Shown: positions 45,840 to 55,049 of the stretch, piece after piece
Layout of the letters: each line of letters opens with the position of its first letter
Numbering within the stretch: the stretch's first letter is position 1
Assembly (NCBI GenBank): GCA_947462685.1
Contig: CANHPL010000001.1
Location: forward strand, 124,001 to 188,000
Source: Burkholderiaceae bacterium
GTDB lineage: Bacteria > Pseudomonadota > Gammaproteobacteria > Burkholderiales > Burkholderiaceae
Reading direction: 5' to 3'
DNA: 64,000 bases
Notes under the pieces: model-generated
Database searches by the model: none
What the model was told of the DNA's origin: nothing
Seen by the model: only the letters and a program-made list of their open reading frames with translations
Program-made: the position numbers and the translations under genes

Positions 45840-46823
45840 TTAAACAATTCCAGCTAAATGCGCTTGTTGATCTGCGTGATAACTTGATCTGACCATCGGA
45901 CCAACTGCTGCATGTGTAAAGCCCATTTCGACAGCACGTTTTTCAAACATGCTAAATGTATCCGGATGAACATAACGTCTGACTGGCAAATGATGATTAG
46001 ATGGTGATAAATATTGGCCAATGGTAAGCATATCGATATCATGATCACGCATATCTTGCATGACCTGAAGGATTTCATCATCCGTTTCGCCCAAACCAAC
46101 CATCAATCCACTTTTAGTAGGAATTCCAGGGTACTTTGCTTTGAAGTCCTTGAGTAACTTTAGAGAGTGCAAATAATCTGCGCCAGGTCTTGCTTCTTTA
46201 TACAAACGTGGCACAGTTTCTAAATTGTGGTTCATCACATCTGGTAACCCCCGACCATCATTTGTGCCGAAGACTTCTAAAGCTAACTCCAGTCGCCCCC
46301 TAAAGTCAGGGACTAATACTTCTACTTTAGTTAGCGGGGAAAGTTCTTTCGTTTGCTCAATACATTGCACAAAGTGCATGGCACCACCATCTCGTAAATC
46401 GTCTCGATCCACACTGGTTATCACTACATAATTGAGTTTTAATGCAGCAATTGTTTTTGCAAGATTGACTGGCTCGTTCAAATCTAGAGGATCAGGTCTG
46501 CCATGACCCACATCACAAAATGGACAACGACGGGTACATTTCTCACCCATAATCATAAAAGTAGCTGTGCCTTTCCCAAAACACTCGCCAATATTGGGGC
46601 AGCTGGCTTCCTCACACACAGTGACTAATTGGTTTTCTCTTAAGATTTTTTTGATTTCACCAAAACGCGAATTACTAGAGCTTGCTCGGACCCTGATCCA
46701 ATCTGGCTTTTTTAATACTTCTTCTATAGGAACTATTTTGATGGGAATGCGGGAAGTTTTTTCCGCAGATTTTTGTTTCTTTGTCGGGTCGTAAGTCGAA
46801 GTAACTACTTTTTTATCGTTCAT
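45840..46823 (-). CDS. lipA: Lipoyl synthase
   Basis: Radical SAM enzyme inserting two sulfurs into octanoyl groups. The auxiliary 4Fe-4S cluster motif is [12 protein letters not shown] and the radical SAM motif [10 protein letters not shown]. Later segments [13 protein letters not shown] and [11 protein letters not shown] also fit. 327 residues. lipB lies upstream in the same orientation, together completing protein lipoylation. Confidence 0.97.
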   Translation of the reverse strand: MNDKKVVTSTYDPTKKQKSAEKTSRIPIKIVPIEEVLKKPDWIRVRASSSNSRFGEIKKILRENQLVTVCEEASCPNIGECFGKGTATFMIMGEKCTRRCPFCDVGHGRPDPLDLNEPVNLAKTIAALKLNYVVITSVDRDDLRDGGAMHFVQCIEQTKELSPLTKVEVLVPDFRGRLELALEVFGTNDGRGLPDVMNHNLETVPRLYKEARPGADYLHSLKLLKDFKAKYPGIPTKSGLMVGLGETDDEILQVMQDMRDHDIDMLTIGQYLSPSNHHLPVRRYVHPDTFSMFEKRAVEMGFTHAAVGPMVRSSYHADQQAHLAGIV

Positions 46824-46835
46824 GCATCTATTCTA
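46821..46835 (-). promoter_or_regulatory. Candidate leaderless promoter -10 for lipA
   Basis: TAGAAT on the minus strand (46835-46830), 6 bases, ATG at 46823. It overlaps the lipB stop codon, so lipA may have a promoter besides read-through from lipB. Confidence 0.38.
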
Positions 46836-47486
46836 TTGGAATTTGACCGAACTCAGTTGCTGTTGTAGTTCACTCACTAAGGTCTTTGAAACCTCAGCAA
46901 ACTCTTTTTCTACTCCCAAACTTTTCATATCAATCGTCTCAAGATTTTGATAGCCACAAGGATTAATCATCAAAAAGGGCGCTAAGTCCATATTTACATT
47001 GAGCGCCAAGCCATGATATGAGCAATGGCGGGTAACTTTTAGGCCTAAGGCGGCAATTTTTGACCCGGCATATGGTGTATTTGTAGTGGAACTAATATAT
47101 ATACCTGGAGCCCCGACTTGTCTTTCTGAAACAATTTGATAATGTTCAAGCGTATTGATGATGGCCTGCTCCATACGTGAGACTAATTCTTTGACATAAA
47201 TCCCTAATCTTTTTAAATCTAAAAGTAAATAAACGATGATTTGTCCTGGTCCGTGGTAGGTGATTTGGCCACCCCGATCTACCTGTATAAGGTTGATGTT
47301 TGAATTGTGATCAAGCAAATGATTCAAATCCCCAGCTAATCCCAACGTAAAAATGGGGGGATGCTCTAAAACCCAAATTTGATCGGGCGTATCTTCATCT
47401 CGATGAAGAGTGAATTCCTTCATCGCATCATACGTGTTTTGATAATCCTGCAAACCCAAATAATGAATTTCTACAGGTGGCTTCAT
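46833..47486 (-). CDS. lipB: Octanoyltransferase
   Basis: Moves octanoate from acyl carrier protein to lipoyl domains. Family motifs [20 protein letters not shown], the catalytic Lys in [19 protein letters not shown] and the catalytic Cys in [10 protein letters not shown] are kept. 217 residues. Its ATG overlaps the stop of the DUF493 gene (TAATG). Confidence 0.96.
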   Translation of the reverse strand: MKPPVEIHYLGLQDYQNTYDAMKEFTLHRDEDTPDQIWVLEHPPIFTLGLAGDLNHLLDHNSNINLIQVDRGGQITYHGPGQIIVYLLLDLKRLGIYVKELVSRMEQAIINTLEHYQIVSERQVGAPGIYISSTTNTPYAGSKIAALGLKVTRHCSYHGLALNVNMDLAPFLMINPCGYQNLETIDMKSLGVEKEFAEVSKTLVSELQQQLSSVKFQ

Positions 47487-47770
47487 TACAAGACTACACT
47501 CACTAAAGGATGGGTAGAAAGTGTTCGATAAATCTCATCTAGTTGAGCTCGACTGGTTGTATGGACAATGACCGTTAAACCAATATATTTATTTTCTTTC
47601 GAGCTACGCTCTTCTATCTTGGCAATGTCAAAATTTATGTCAAATTGTTGGCAGATATGAATCACTGCTGGTTTAAAGTCTGGACTGTTTTTGCCCATGA
47701 CCTTAATTGGAAAGTCACAAGGATATTGGATTAAGGACTCGGGTGAATTATTTTGCATGCCACAGACCAA
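47486..47770 (-). CDS. DUF493/YbeD-family protein
   Basis: A 94-residue ACT-like ferredoxin-fold protein with [17 protein letters not shown] and ending [10 protein letters not shown], as in YbeD. It is next to lipB in most proteobacteria; its molecular role is not settled. The start could be the ATG at 47770 or 47758; both overlap the upstream hydrolase gene. Confidence 0.9.
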   Translation of the reverse strand: MVCGMQNNSPESLIQYPCDFPIKVMGKNSPDFKPAVIHICQQFDINFDIAKIEERSSKENKYIGLTVIVHTTSRAQLDEIYRTLSTHPLVSVVL

Positions 47771-48446
47771 TTACAGTATCCCGAATCAAATGTAACTTAC
47801 GATGAAAAAAATGATCTGCTCCGGGAATAACATGCACGACAACTTCCTGCTCTTTTAACCAATCGAAAACTGCTTGTAAAGAAATTGTTTCATCAACTTC
47901 ACCATGTATCACAATGGTATTTTTAGGAATATTAGGCATATCCCATTTACCAGCAGCACTGCCGATTAAGACCAATCTTTCAGGTGCCCTTCCTTGATCC
48001 ATTAAACGTTGTGTTAGATTACTGTTCACGAAGCTACCGAAAGAAAATCCTGCTAGGACAACAGGTAAATTTTCTACTTCACTAATCCAGTCATTCTCTG
48101 AGATCGAAGTAAGCTCTCTCCATGAACTTGGTTTTTTCATCCATTCCAGAATTTGCTCCAAATCATCAATTTCACCTACGCCATCATCAAAACTTCCTTG
48201 AGATTGACCAACACCTCGAAAATTCGGTCGCACACAAACGTACCCCAATAGATTTAAAGTTTTCGCAAGCGTTTGAGCAACCTTATTGTCCATAGACCCC
48301 CCCAAGAGTGGATGGGGGTGACCAATCAATGCTAAACCACGGAGCTTAAAATCGGGATTCTTTTGCAACTCCTCTGGTAAGTCAATACTTACCTCTGCAG
48401 CGCCAACATCAATGGGTATTAAATGATGTATTGTTCTAGGATTCAT
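47748..48446 (-). CDS. Alpha/beta hydrolase
   Basis: A 232-residue hydrolase-fold protein. The nucleophile elbow is VLAGFSFGSFV (GxSxG), the oxyanion region GLALIGHPHPLLGGSMDNKVA, with acid and base candidates in HGEVDETISLQ and GADHFFHRKLH. Of the group often annotated as dienelactone-type or CocE-like cytosolic hydrolases. Substrate unknown. Overlaps genes on both sides (11 bases with the ferredoxin). Confidence 0.88.
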   Translation of the reverse strand: MNPRTIHHLIPIDVGAAEVSIDLPEELQKNPDFKLRGLALIGHPHPLLGGSMDNKVAQTLAKTLNLLGYVCVRPNFRGVGQSQGSFDDGVGEIDDLEQILEWMKKPSSWRELTSISENDWISEVENLPVVLAGFSFGSFVNSNLTQRLMDQGRAPERLVLIGSAAGKWDMPNIPKNTIVIHGEVDETISLQAVFDWLKEQEVVVHVIPGADHFFHRKLHLIRDTVIGLWHAK

Positions 48447-48753
48447 TGAGCATCAACCTTTCGACTGGAATGCCCTCAATAAAATGGCTTTGAATAATCT
48501 CATCAATATCGTGCTCATCCACAAATTGATACCAAACACCTTGGGGATATACAACCATCACAGGTCCATATTCACAACGGTCTAAACAACCGGCTCGATT
48601 TACTCGCACTTGATGCTTGCCATTGAGGTTTAAAGCTTTACATTTATTTTTTGCATATTCAAATAATTTTGATGCGCCATGCTGATCACATGAGGTATTT
48701 CCATTAGACCTGAGATTAAGGCAAAAAAAGGCGTGGTGCTTGTAATATTCCAT
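48436..48753 (-). CDS. Thioredoxin-like [2Fe-2S] ferredoxin
   Basis: A 105-residue protein with four cysteine ligands at 11, 22, 56 and 60 (FFCLNLRSNGNTSC, then AGCLDRCEYGP). This spacing is that of the NuoE-like thioredoxin-fold ferredoxins. Electron partner unknown. In Burkholderiales it precedes the same alpha/beta hydrolase. Confidence 0.9.
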   Translation of the reverse strand: MEYYKHHAFFCLNLRSNGNTSCDQHGASKLFEYAKNKCKALNLNGKHQVRVNRAGCLDRCEYGPVMVVYPQGVWYQFVDEHDIDEIIQSHFIEGIPVERLMLNES

Positions 48754-48788
48754 GAATAAATTATTTCCTCTCCAGTTATTACTAACAT

Positions 48789-49865
48789 TTATTTAAGGCT
48801 TGAATTTCTACTTTTCAACAATAATATTATGGCTAAAAAAGGCCACACTATAGCAATCCAAGCAAATAAACCATTGATATGAATCATCTTACCTTGTGGC
48901 AATTGCTCTAATAAGTTATAAAAATAGGGGTTGTAAGGCAAGATATTGACTAAAATAATCAGTCCTAATAAAGAAGCGATGGCTAATAGCCATAAATTTT
49001 TTCGAGATAAAAAATTAGCTAAGAAAGTTAACATCAATCCAATTACTAAACCCACTGGTACAGATATGCTCCACCATTTTGAAGCCCCAGTTTGACCAAA
49101 TTGAAATTGTGAAATTAGCAGTTTTAAAAGAACCATAAAAAATAATAAGCCGCTAATCAACTTCAATGGTGAAGCTTTTTTGCGGACGCCAAAAAGGAAT
49201 ACCGCTCCAACACTTAGCGTTGCTAAGGCGGTAATTAAAATTTCTTGTGAGGCATTGTTTAATGGAAAACTCCAAAACGGCGATATACGTGTCATTTGAA
49301 GACCAAAGTCACCCATGCCAAGCCATGTATTTTGAGGATAAATCTGTGCTAATGGACATAAAAGTAATAACAAAAAAAAGCCTTGATGTTCGCCAAAAAT
49401 CGACTCACGAATCTTCGCTGCCTTATTGCCAGACAACCATTGTGGTCTAAATGGCAAAGCAAAGAGAGCCCCAATTAAAACGCCTAATGTATTTGAATAC
49501 CAATCAATCGAACTCGGGATTCTTGTCGGCAAATACGTTTGTAAACTTTCTAAACAACCTGAAACAAGTATGCCTAAAAAAAGGGTGCAAATAAAAGCTG
49601 ACCATTTTAATAACCTAGGATATAGCGAAAAAACCATCAGAAAGCCAAATGGTAAATAACCCACAATATTGGTTATCACATCAAAGACAGGAATATATCG
49701 TGGCGTTGGGGCTAATAGCCAAGACCAAGCCAATAAATGGCTTTCTAGTAAAAAATTAAATGGGGTAAGACTTGTATAAATCACCAAACAAAGATACAAA
49801 ATAAGTAAAAGCTGAGCCAAATGAAATGGCTTAGCTATCTTTAATTTTTCACTTGAATGAACCAA
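48789..49865 (-). CDS. VanZ-family membrane protein
   Basis: A 358-residue membrane protein. The N-terminal half is a VanZ-like domain (LCLVIYTSLTPFNFLL, DVITNIVGYLPFGFL and SCLESLQTYLPTRIPSSIDWYSNTLGVLIGAL) and the rest adds about five more hydrophobic helices. No ATG is usable: TTG at 49865, preceded by AGGGA, is preferred to TTG at 49880. Function in Gram-negatives unknown. Confidence 0.85.
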   Translation of the reverse strand: MVHSSEKLKIAKPFHLAQLLLILYLCLVIYTSLTPFNFLLESHLLAWSWLLAPTPRYIPVFDVITNIVGYLPFGFLMVFSLYPRLLKWSAFICTLFLGILVSGCLESLQTYLPTRIPSSIDWYSNTLGVLIGALFALPFRPQWLSGNKAAKIRESIFGEHQGFFLLLLLCPLAQIYPQNTWLGMGDFGLQMTRISPFWSFPLNNASQEILITALATLSVGAVFLFGVRKKASPLKLISGLLFFMVLLKLLISQFQFGQTGASKWWSISVPVGLVIGLMLTFLANFLSRKNLWLLAIASLLGLIILVNILPYNPYFYNLLEQLPQGKMIHINGLFAWIAIVWPFLAIILLLKSRNSSLK

Positions 49866-49892
49866 TTTATCCCTAGGCAATCAATTTGTTTC

Positions 49893-49908
49893 TACAATAG
49901 CATGTATG
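49893..49908 (+). promoter_or_regulatory. Candidate -10 element for birA, near-leaderless
   Basis: TACAAT at 49893-49898 lies 7 bases before the ATG at 49906; a second, out-of-frame ATG is at 49902. No Shine-Dalgarno sequence. Confidence 0.35.
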
Positions 49909-50691
49909 ACTATCAATTGGCATTATGAAACAGTATCAGTGACTGAATCTACCAATTCAGATTTATTGAATCGTTGGCATCATCATACCTTAATTGAGCC
50001 CACATCTTATATAGCTCTTGAACAAACGTCAGGTCGTGGAAGAAGAGGAAATCAATGGATTTCCCAAAAAAACCAATCACTCACTTTTTCTTTGGCTTAC
50101 CCATTTGCAAACCATGTCAGCATGATGCAACTTCAAGGTCTATCTCTTGCCTGTGGACTAAGTATCATCCAATGTATATGTCAATTTCTACAGCTTTCAT
50201 CTTCACATGCAAAAGCCTTGGGCCTTGGTCTAAAGTGGCCGAATGATTTGTTAATTGGGGATGGAAAATTTGGTGGTATTTTGGTGGAAGGCGGCCAAAA
50301 ATCAATTCAGGATCCTATTTGGATGGTGATTGGCGTTGGTCTTAATATTGATATACCCAACCAAACAACTAATCATTTAAAGACAACAAATCTAACCGAG
50401 ATTAATTTTAATCACCTTTCGCTTGATACTGATACTCTGTGGAGAGAGCTCACCATGAATTTGGGTCATACACTTGAGGTGTTTTCTGAAAGTGGTTTTG
50501 AGGTTTTTAAAGATGCATGGAATGAATGGGATCTTTGGCAAAATCATACGGTTGTTCTTCATCAAGAATCTACCAAGATGTATCAGGGTAAAAACCTTGG
50601 CGTAAATCAAAAAGGATATTTATTATTAGATACTCCTTTAGGTATGAAAGAAATTTCAAGTGGTGATCTATCACTGAGTAAAGAAAATTGA
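49906..50691 (+). CDS. birA: Biotin--[acetyl-CoA-carboxylase] ligase
   Basis: Attaches biotin to the carboxylase carrier protein. Begins with the catalytic domain (SVTESTNSDLLNRW; biotin loop TSGRGRRGNQWIS; LGLKWPNDLLIGDGKFGGIL), then a short SH3-like C-terminal domain. 261 residues; the DNA-binding domain of E. coli BirA is absent, so it is an enzyme only. One-base overlap with coaX (TGATG). Confidence 0.95.
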   Translation: MTINWHYETVSVTESTNSDLLNRWHHHTLIEPTSYIALEQTSGRGRRGNQWISQKNQSLTFSLAYPFANHVSMMQLQGLSLACGLSIIQCICQFLQLSSSHAKALGLGLKWPNDLLIGDGKFGGILVEGGQKSIQDPIWMVIGVGLNIDIPNQTTNHLKTTNLTEINFNHLSLDTDTLWRELTMNLGHTLEVFSESGFEVFKDAWNEWDLWQNHTVVLHQESTKMYQGKNLGVNQKGYLLLDTPLGMKEISSGDLSLSKEN

Positions 50692-51497
50692 TGAACCGAA
50701 AATTACTTTTAATTGATATTGGTAATACCAGAGCAAAATGGTGTGTATCTGACCTGGCACATGATGGGGATTTCGATTTTTTATATAGTGCTTTACCTCA
50801 TACCGAATCTCCTTTTTCAAATCAAGGCGCAAATCAACTGCAATCATTACTGCAAGTGAAAGAATCCATCCATCATATTATTTTATGTAGTGTCGCCAGT
50901 TCATCGATTAATACTTTGTGGCATCAATGGCTTGCGCAACAATTGCCAAACTCTGCGATTTCAATGTTTGATTCAAGTTTGGATTTTTTTCAAATTCAAA
51001 ACCTCTATCAAGCACCCAGTGATTTAGGCAATGATCGTTGGGCTGCGATTATTGGGGGCTATGATTTTGCCCAAGATGGTAATTACCTGATTGTCAATAG
51101 TGGCACAGCCACAACCATCGATTATGTCAATCGTGATTTAAAATTCAATGGTGGCTGGATTCTGCCTGGCATCAATATGATGTTGCAGTCTTTAGGCTCT
51201 AAAACAGCCCTCTTGCCAAATCTTTCTCAACACCCTCATCATGAGATCAATGAACATATATTTGGAAACTCTACCGAATCTGCAATTCTGCAAGGCGTGT
51301 TATACGCTCAACTAGGATCTATTCAGTTTGCTTTGCATCATCACCCTGAAATTCGTCATTTGATTATTTCCGGTGGTAATGGTGCTTTAATTCATAAAAA
51401 TTTGGATTTGAATCCCTATCCTTTATGTTCAGTAACTTTAGATCCATATCTCATTTTTCGAGGTCTTCGTCTTTGGTATCTTCAAACGTTACAATAA
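50691..51497 (+). CDS. coaX: Type III pantothenate kinase
   Basis: First enzyme of coenzyme A synthesis, ASKHA fold. Starts with LLIDIGNTRAKWCVSD; later GNDRWAAIIGGYD, IVNSGTATTIDYV, GGWILPGINMML and ISGGNGALI. 268 residues. ATG at 50691 is used (the TTG three bases earlier belongs to the birA end). With coaD at 15271 the window has two CoA genes. Confidence 0.96.
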   Translation: MNRKLLLIDIGNTRAKWCVSDLAHDGDFDFLYSALPHTESPFSNQGANQLQSLLQVKESIHHIILCSVASSSINTLWHQWLAQQLPNSAISMFDSSLDFFQIQNLYQAPSDLGNDRWAAIIGGYDFAQDGNYLIVNSGTATTIDYVNRDLKFNGGWILPGINMMLQSLGSKTALLPNLSQHPHHEINEHIFGNSTESAILQGVLYAQLGSIQFALHHHPEIRHLIISGGNGALIHKNLDLNPYPLCSVTLDPYLIFRGLRLWYLQTLQ

Positions 51498-51501
51498 GTC
51501 G

Positions 51502-51732
51502 ATGCGCTTCCTTCATATTGCTCTTTGGGTTTTGATTGCTTTTAATTTTTGTGCTGCGAGCCTTATTCTTTTTATTCCATACCCCTTTACTCACTGGGTA
51601 GAAGCCATCGCAAGTAGCCACCTTGGAACTGAAGAGTCTATTTTGGACAAAGATTTAAGATTTAACATACAAAGAATTGGGGTCAGTGGCCCAATCACTG
51701 TTGAAGCTGAGCTTGTCAAAAAACAGCCCTAA
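51502..51732 (+). CDS. Small membrane protein of unknown function
   Basis: A 76-residue protein with one N-terminal membrane helix (residues ~4-28) and a polar tail. I recognise no family. It follows coaX by 4 bases and is convergent with rfaE2, overlapping it by 4 bases. Confidence 0.6.
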   Translation: MRFLHIALWVLIAFNFCAASLILFIPYPFTHWVEAIASSHLGTEESILDKDLRFNIQRIGVSGPITVEAELVKKQP

Positions 51733-52235
51733 GTTCTTATTTTTTCCAATAACGCAGTGGTTGATCTGTTATACAAAAAAGGGATTGCAAAAGCTTGACC
51801 CCCCCAAGTTTTGATCAATGCAGTTTCCGCTAAAGTATCAATTTGATAGTCGCCGCCTTTTACATAAATATTTGGTTGAATACGCGTCATTAATTCAATA
51901 GGTGTTTTTTCTTTAAAGCAGACGACTAAGTCAACACACTCAAGAGATGCTAAAAGAGCCATCCGATCGTTATCTTTATTAATTGGACGATCATCGCCTT
52001 TCCCCAACATCTTTACTGACTCATCCGCATTGACGCCCACAATGAGGCTTTTTCCTAAAGATTTTGCTTGAGCTAAGTAAGTCACGTGACCACGATGCAA
52101 AATATCAAATACCCCGTTAGTAAAAACCACAGGTTTTTCAAGCGTTTGCAAGATTTTAAGTAGAGCTGCTTGACTAAAATCTAGAGGAAGAATTTTTTTC
52201 TCAAAACTGGGTAAAGGTAAATGGCTCATATCCAT
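51729..52235 (-). CDS. rfaE2: D-glycero-beta-D-manno-heptose 1-phosphate adenylyltransferase
   Basis: Activates heptose 1-phosphate with ATP for the lipopolysaccharide core. It is the stand-alone C-terminal half of HldE: TNGVFDILHRGHVTYLAQAK carries the HxGH nucleotidyl-transfer motif, and YVKGGDYQIDTLAET follows. 168 residues. The kinase half (HldA/RfaE1) is not in the window. Confidence 0.94.
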   Translation of the reverse strand: MDMSHLPLPSFEKKILPLDFSQAALLKILQTLEKPVVFTNGVFDILHRGHVTYLAQAKSLGKSLIVGVNADESVKMLGKGDDRPINKDNDRMALLASLECVDLVVCFKEKTPIELMTRIQPNIYVKGGDYQIDTLAETALIKTWGGQAFAIPFLYNRSTTALLEKIRT

Positions 52236-52247
52236 TGGTATATTTTA
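52233..52247 (-). promoter_or_regulatory. Candidate leaderless promoter -10 for rfaE2
   Basis: TAAAAT on the minus strand (52247-52242), 6 bases, ATG at 52235. No Shine-Dalgarno sequence. Confidence 0.38.
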
Positions 52248-52258
52248 TGATGGTTTCT

Positions 52259-52290
52259 GAAAGAGTTTTCGTTTTCGCTTAGACTCTCTC
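52259..52290. promoter_or_regulatory. Imperfect inverted repeat between rfaE2 and the peroxidase operon
   Basis: GAAAGAGT (52259-52266) and ACTCTCTC (52283-52290), 7 of 8 positions pairing, with a 16-base spacer. It sits 40 bases before the peroxidase ATG, where an operator could lie. No matching regulator is known to me. Confidence 0.25.
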
Positions 52291-52329
52291 AAGAATCTCT
52301 TCAAACTGTTGCTAACTAATAGGATTTTT

Positions 52330-52914
52330 ATGAATTTCTGGAAATTTTTAATTCCCGTTCTTTTCACTGGATGTAGTATCACGGTTCACGCCCAATCTAA
52401 TGATAAAAACGCCACTGTGAGTGGTAATTGTCCAGCAGCTCTTAATTTTAAATTTCCAAGACTTCAAGACGAACAAACGCAAGACCTTTGTCAATACAAG
52501 GGTAAAGTTGTAATGGTTGTAAATACTGCAAGTTATTGTGGCTTCACTTCTCAATATGAGGGTTTAGAAAGCATTTATTCGAAGTATGCCTCCAAAGGTT
52601 TAGTTGTTATTGGTTTTCCGTCGAATGATTTTGGTCAGCAAGAGCCTGGCAGTAATAAGGACATTGCAGATTTTTGTAAAAATACGTACGATGTAAAATT
52701 TCCAATGATGGCTAAAAGCGTAGTGAGTGGTTCGAATGCCAATCCGATGTTTAAACTATTGATAGAAAAAACGAAAACTACTCCTAAATGGAATTTCTAT
52801 AAATACCTGATTGATCGTGATGGTAATGTGGTTAACTCCTATAACAGCATGACGAAACCTGACAGTAAAACGATTACCTCAGAAATTGAAAAATTATTGG
52901 CTGAAAGAAAGTAA
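52330..52914 (+). CDS. Exported glutathione peroxidase family protein
   Basis: Thiol peroxidase of the GPx/BtuE family; peroxidatic Cys70 in VVNTASYCGFTSQYEGLE, then FPSNDFGQQEPGS and KWNFYKYLIDRDG. An N-terminal signal (residues ~1-21) predicts export; Cys15 in LFTGC is a poor lipobox, so a soluble periplasmic form cut after VHA is more likely. 194 residues. ATG at 52330 has AGGA upstream. It leads the lipid-modification operon, overlapping the next gene by one base (TAATG). Confidence 0.9.
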   Translation: MNFWKFLIPVLFTGCSITVHAQSNDKNATVSGNCPAALNFKFPRLQDEQTQDLCQYKGKVVMVVNTASYCGFTSQYEGLESIYSKYASKGLVVIGFPSNDFGQQEPGSNKDIADFCKNTYDVKFPMMAKSVVSGSNANPMFKLLIEKTKTTPKWNFYKYLIDRDGNVVNSYNSMTKPDSKTITSEIEKLLAERK

Positions 52915-54263
52915 TGACAAATAAGTTACGAGTTGCAATTATTGGGGCTGGTATCTCTGGAATCAGTTGTGCTTATGCCTTACGAAAACAAGCATCTCTG
53001 GATATTACTTTGTTTGAAAAAGCCTCTTACATTGGGGGTCATAGTAATACGATTGAATTTACACCCAAGGGATTTTCTGCTAGTTTCCCGATTGATACAG
53101 GGTTCTTGGTTTTTAATGATTGGACCTACCCTGGGCTCATTGCTTTTTTTAAAGAGCTTGATGTTCCTATTGCTAAGTCTGAAATGTCTTTTTCAGTTTC
53201 CTTGAAGACAATTGATCATCAGCGTCTTGAGTGGGCTGGTGATAATTTAAATACTTTATTTGCACAACGTAAAAACATATTCAACCCTCGTTTTTTGCAT
53301 ATGCTAATAGATACTGTGCGGTTTAATCAAGCTGGAAAAAGTATGTGTGCTCATCCCGCTCATATTGACCACACCAATCAATTAGAGTCAGTTGAGGCAT
53401 TTTTAAATCGTAAAAAATTTAGTTCTGCTTTTCGCGACTGGTATTTACTCCCTATGATTGGGGCAATATGGTCATGTTCATTGTCAGATATGCTGAAATT
53501 CCCTATTCAAACGCTAATGCAATTTTGTAATAATCATGGTTTACTCAACATCATTAACCGACCACAATGGCGGACGGTTGCTGGTGGCTCAAAAGAGTAC
53601 GTATCGCGCGCTATTGCGGCTTTAAAAGAACATCAAGTTTGTATTGAAAAAATAAAAGTTGATCGCTGTCATCGCCTGACGCATTCGACGGATGGTCCTA
53701 TTCAACTTCAGTTAAGTAATGGTGAAAAACGAACTTTTGACAAAGTTATTTTTGCCTGTCACTCTGATGAAGCATTAGAAATTTTGGCTGATGCATCAAA
53801 TGAAGAAAATCATTTATTGAGTGCCGTTGCCTATAAAAAAAATATCGCTTATGTTCATGAAGATCGTCAACTACTACCGCAACTATCTGAAGTATGGGCC
53901 GCTTGGAACTATACCTGTGAACAAACACCAGATTCTGGAATGGATCAATCCCCGGCCGTTTGTGTTCACTATCTAATTAATAAATTACAACCGTTACCAG
54001 AAATTAAAGGCCTGCCGCCTGTGGTGGTTAGTCTTAACCCACAAATTAAACCGGCTCTTGATAAAACACATGCAACTATCGAGTATTTTCATCCCATATT
54101 TAATCAAGCCGCAATCCAAGCTCAAGAAAAATTACATACGATTCAGGGAGTGCAAAATACCTATTTTTGTGGAGCATGGACGCGCTATGGTTTTCATGAA
54201 GATGGTTTTCAATCTGGAAAAGACGTTGCTCAATCTCTGCTCAATTCCCTGAAATTAACCTAA
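52914..54263 (+). CDS. FAD-dependent amine-oxidase-like oxidoreductase
   Basis: A 449-residue NAD(P)/FAD-binding protein: AIIGAGISGISCAYALRK dinucleotide fold, LFEKASYIGGHSNTIEF, and the C-terminal FAD segment NTYFCGAWTRYGFHEDGFQSG. It belongs to the group found with DUF1365 and a cyclopropane-synthase-like gene in many proteobacteria, several under the singlet-oxygen sigma factor RpoE-ChrR. Exact reaction unknown; a desaturase-like lipid oxidation is possible. Confidence 0.88.
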   Translation: MTNKLRVAIIGAGISGISCAYALRKQASLDITLFEKASYIGGHSNTIEFTPKGFSASFPIDTGFLVFNDWTYPGLIAFFKELDVPIAKSEMSFSVSLKTIDHQRLEWAGDNLNTLFAQRKNIFNPRFLHMLIDTVRFNQAGKSMCAHPAHIDHTNQLESVEAFLNRKKFSSAFRDWYLLPMIGAIWSCSLSDMLKFPIQTLMQFCNNHGLLNIINRPQWRTVAGGSKEYVSRAIAALKEHQVCIEKIKVDRCHRLTHSTDGPIQLQLSNGEKRTFDKVIFACHSDEALEILADASNEENHLLSAVAYKKNIAYVHEDRQLLPQLSEVWAAWNYTCEQTPDSGMDQSPAVCVHYLINKLQPLPEIKGLPPVVVSLNPQIKPALDKTHATIEYFHPIFNQAAIQAQEKLHTIQGVQNTYFCGAWTRYGFHEDGFQSGKDVAQSLLNSLKLT

Positions 54264-54265
54264 GC

Positions 54266-55048
54266 ATGCTCAATCAGGCCGCCATCCATTTTGGGCAAGT
54301 CATCCATCAGCGTTACTCACCCCATAATCGTTTTAATTACCCCACCTTTTATTTGCGTATCCCCATGCGCTCAAGAAGGCTTGATCATCATTTGTTAAAA
54401 AAGCAAGGCATTGGTGATAACTCTTTTTCTTGGATTTCTTTTTATGATCGGGATTATGGTGATGAGCATCTTTCCTCCTTAGAGTGGGTCGAGGATTTAC
54501 TTAAAATAAACCACTGCATTGACGTTGATGGTGAGATTTGGCTGCATACCTTCCCTAGAGTATTTGGGTATGTCTTTAATCCTGTCAGCTTTTGGTTTTG
54601 TCATGCCTCAAATGGCGATTTAAAAGCGATTATTGCGGAAGTAAATAATACCTTTGGTGAGCGCCATGCATATTTGCTGCAATCTTCTTCATCCACCAAT
54701 ATCTCCTGGGGTCAAGAGTTGACCACGAAAAAAATATTTCACGTATCGCCATTTTTTGATGTCCTGGGACATTATCGATTTCGCTTTATGAAACAAGAAG
54801 GTGGCGCTGCACATCCAAAATTTGTTAGTCGTATTGATTACTTTCAAGAAGATATGCATACTTTAATGACCAGTGTTAGTGGTTCTGAATTTGAACTCAA
54901 TTACTCGTCTAAAATGAGGGCTATTATTAGTTTTCCGTTCTTAACTTTATCGGTCATCCTGAAAATTCATTGGCAAGCAGTTAAACTATGGGTTAAAGGT
55001 GCAAAATTTTATAAAAAACCGAAACCTCCAGAAGTGCCTAATTCATAA
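54266..55048 (+). CDS. DUF1365 protein
   Basis: A 260-residue DUF1365 protein. Recognisable segments are FGQVIHQRYSPHNRFNYPTF, LHTFPRVFGYVFNPVSFWFC and VNNTFGERHAYLL. It is always near the FAD oxidoreductase and CFA-like genes. Biochemical role unknown. It ends one base before the methyltransferase gene. Confidence 0.9.
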   Translation: MLNQAAIHFGQVIHQRYSPHNRFNYPTFYLRIPMRSRRLDHHLLKKQGIGDNSFSWISFYDRDYGDEHLSSLEWVEDLLKINHCIDVDGEIWLHTFPRVFGYVFNPVSFWFCHASNGDLKAIIAEVNNTFGERHAYLLQSSSSTNISWGQELTTKKIFHVSPFFDVLGHYRFRFMKQEGGAAHPKFVSRIDYFQEDMHTLMTSVSGSEFELNYSSKMRAIISFPFLTLSVILKIHWQAVKLWVKGAKFYKKPKPPEVPNS

Positions 55049-55049
55049 T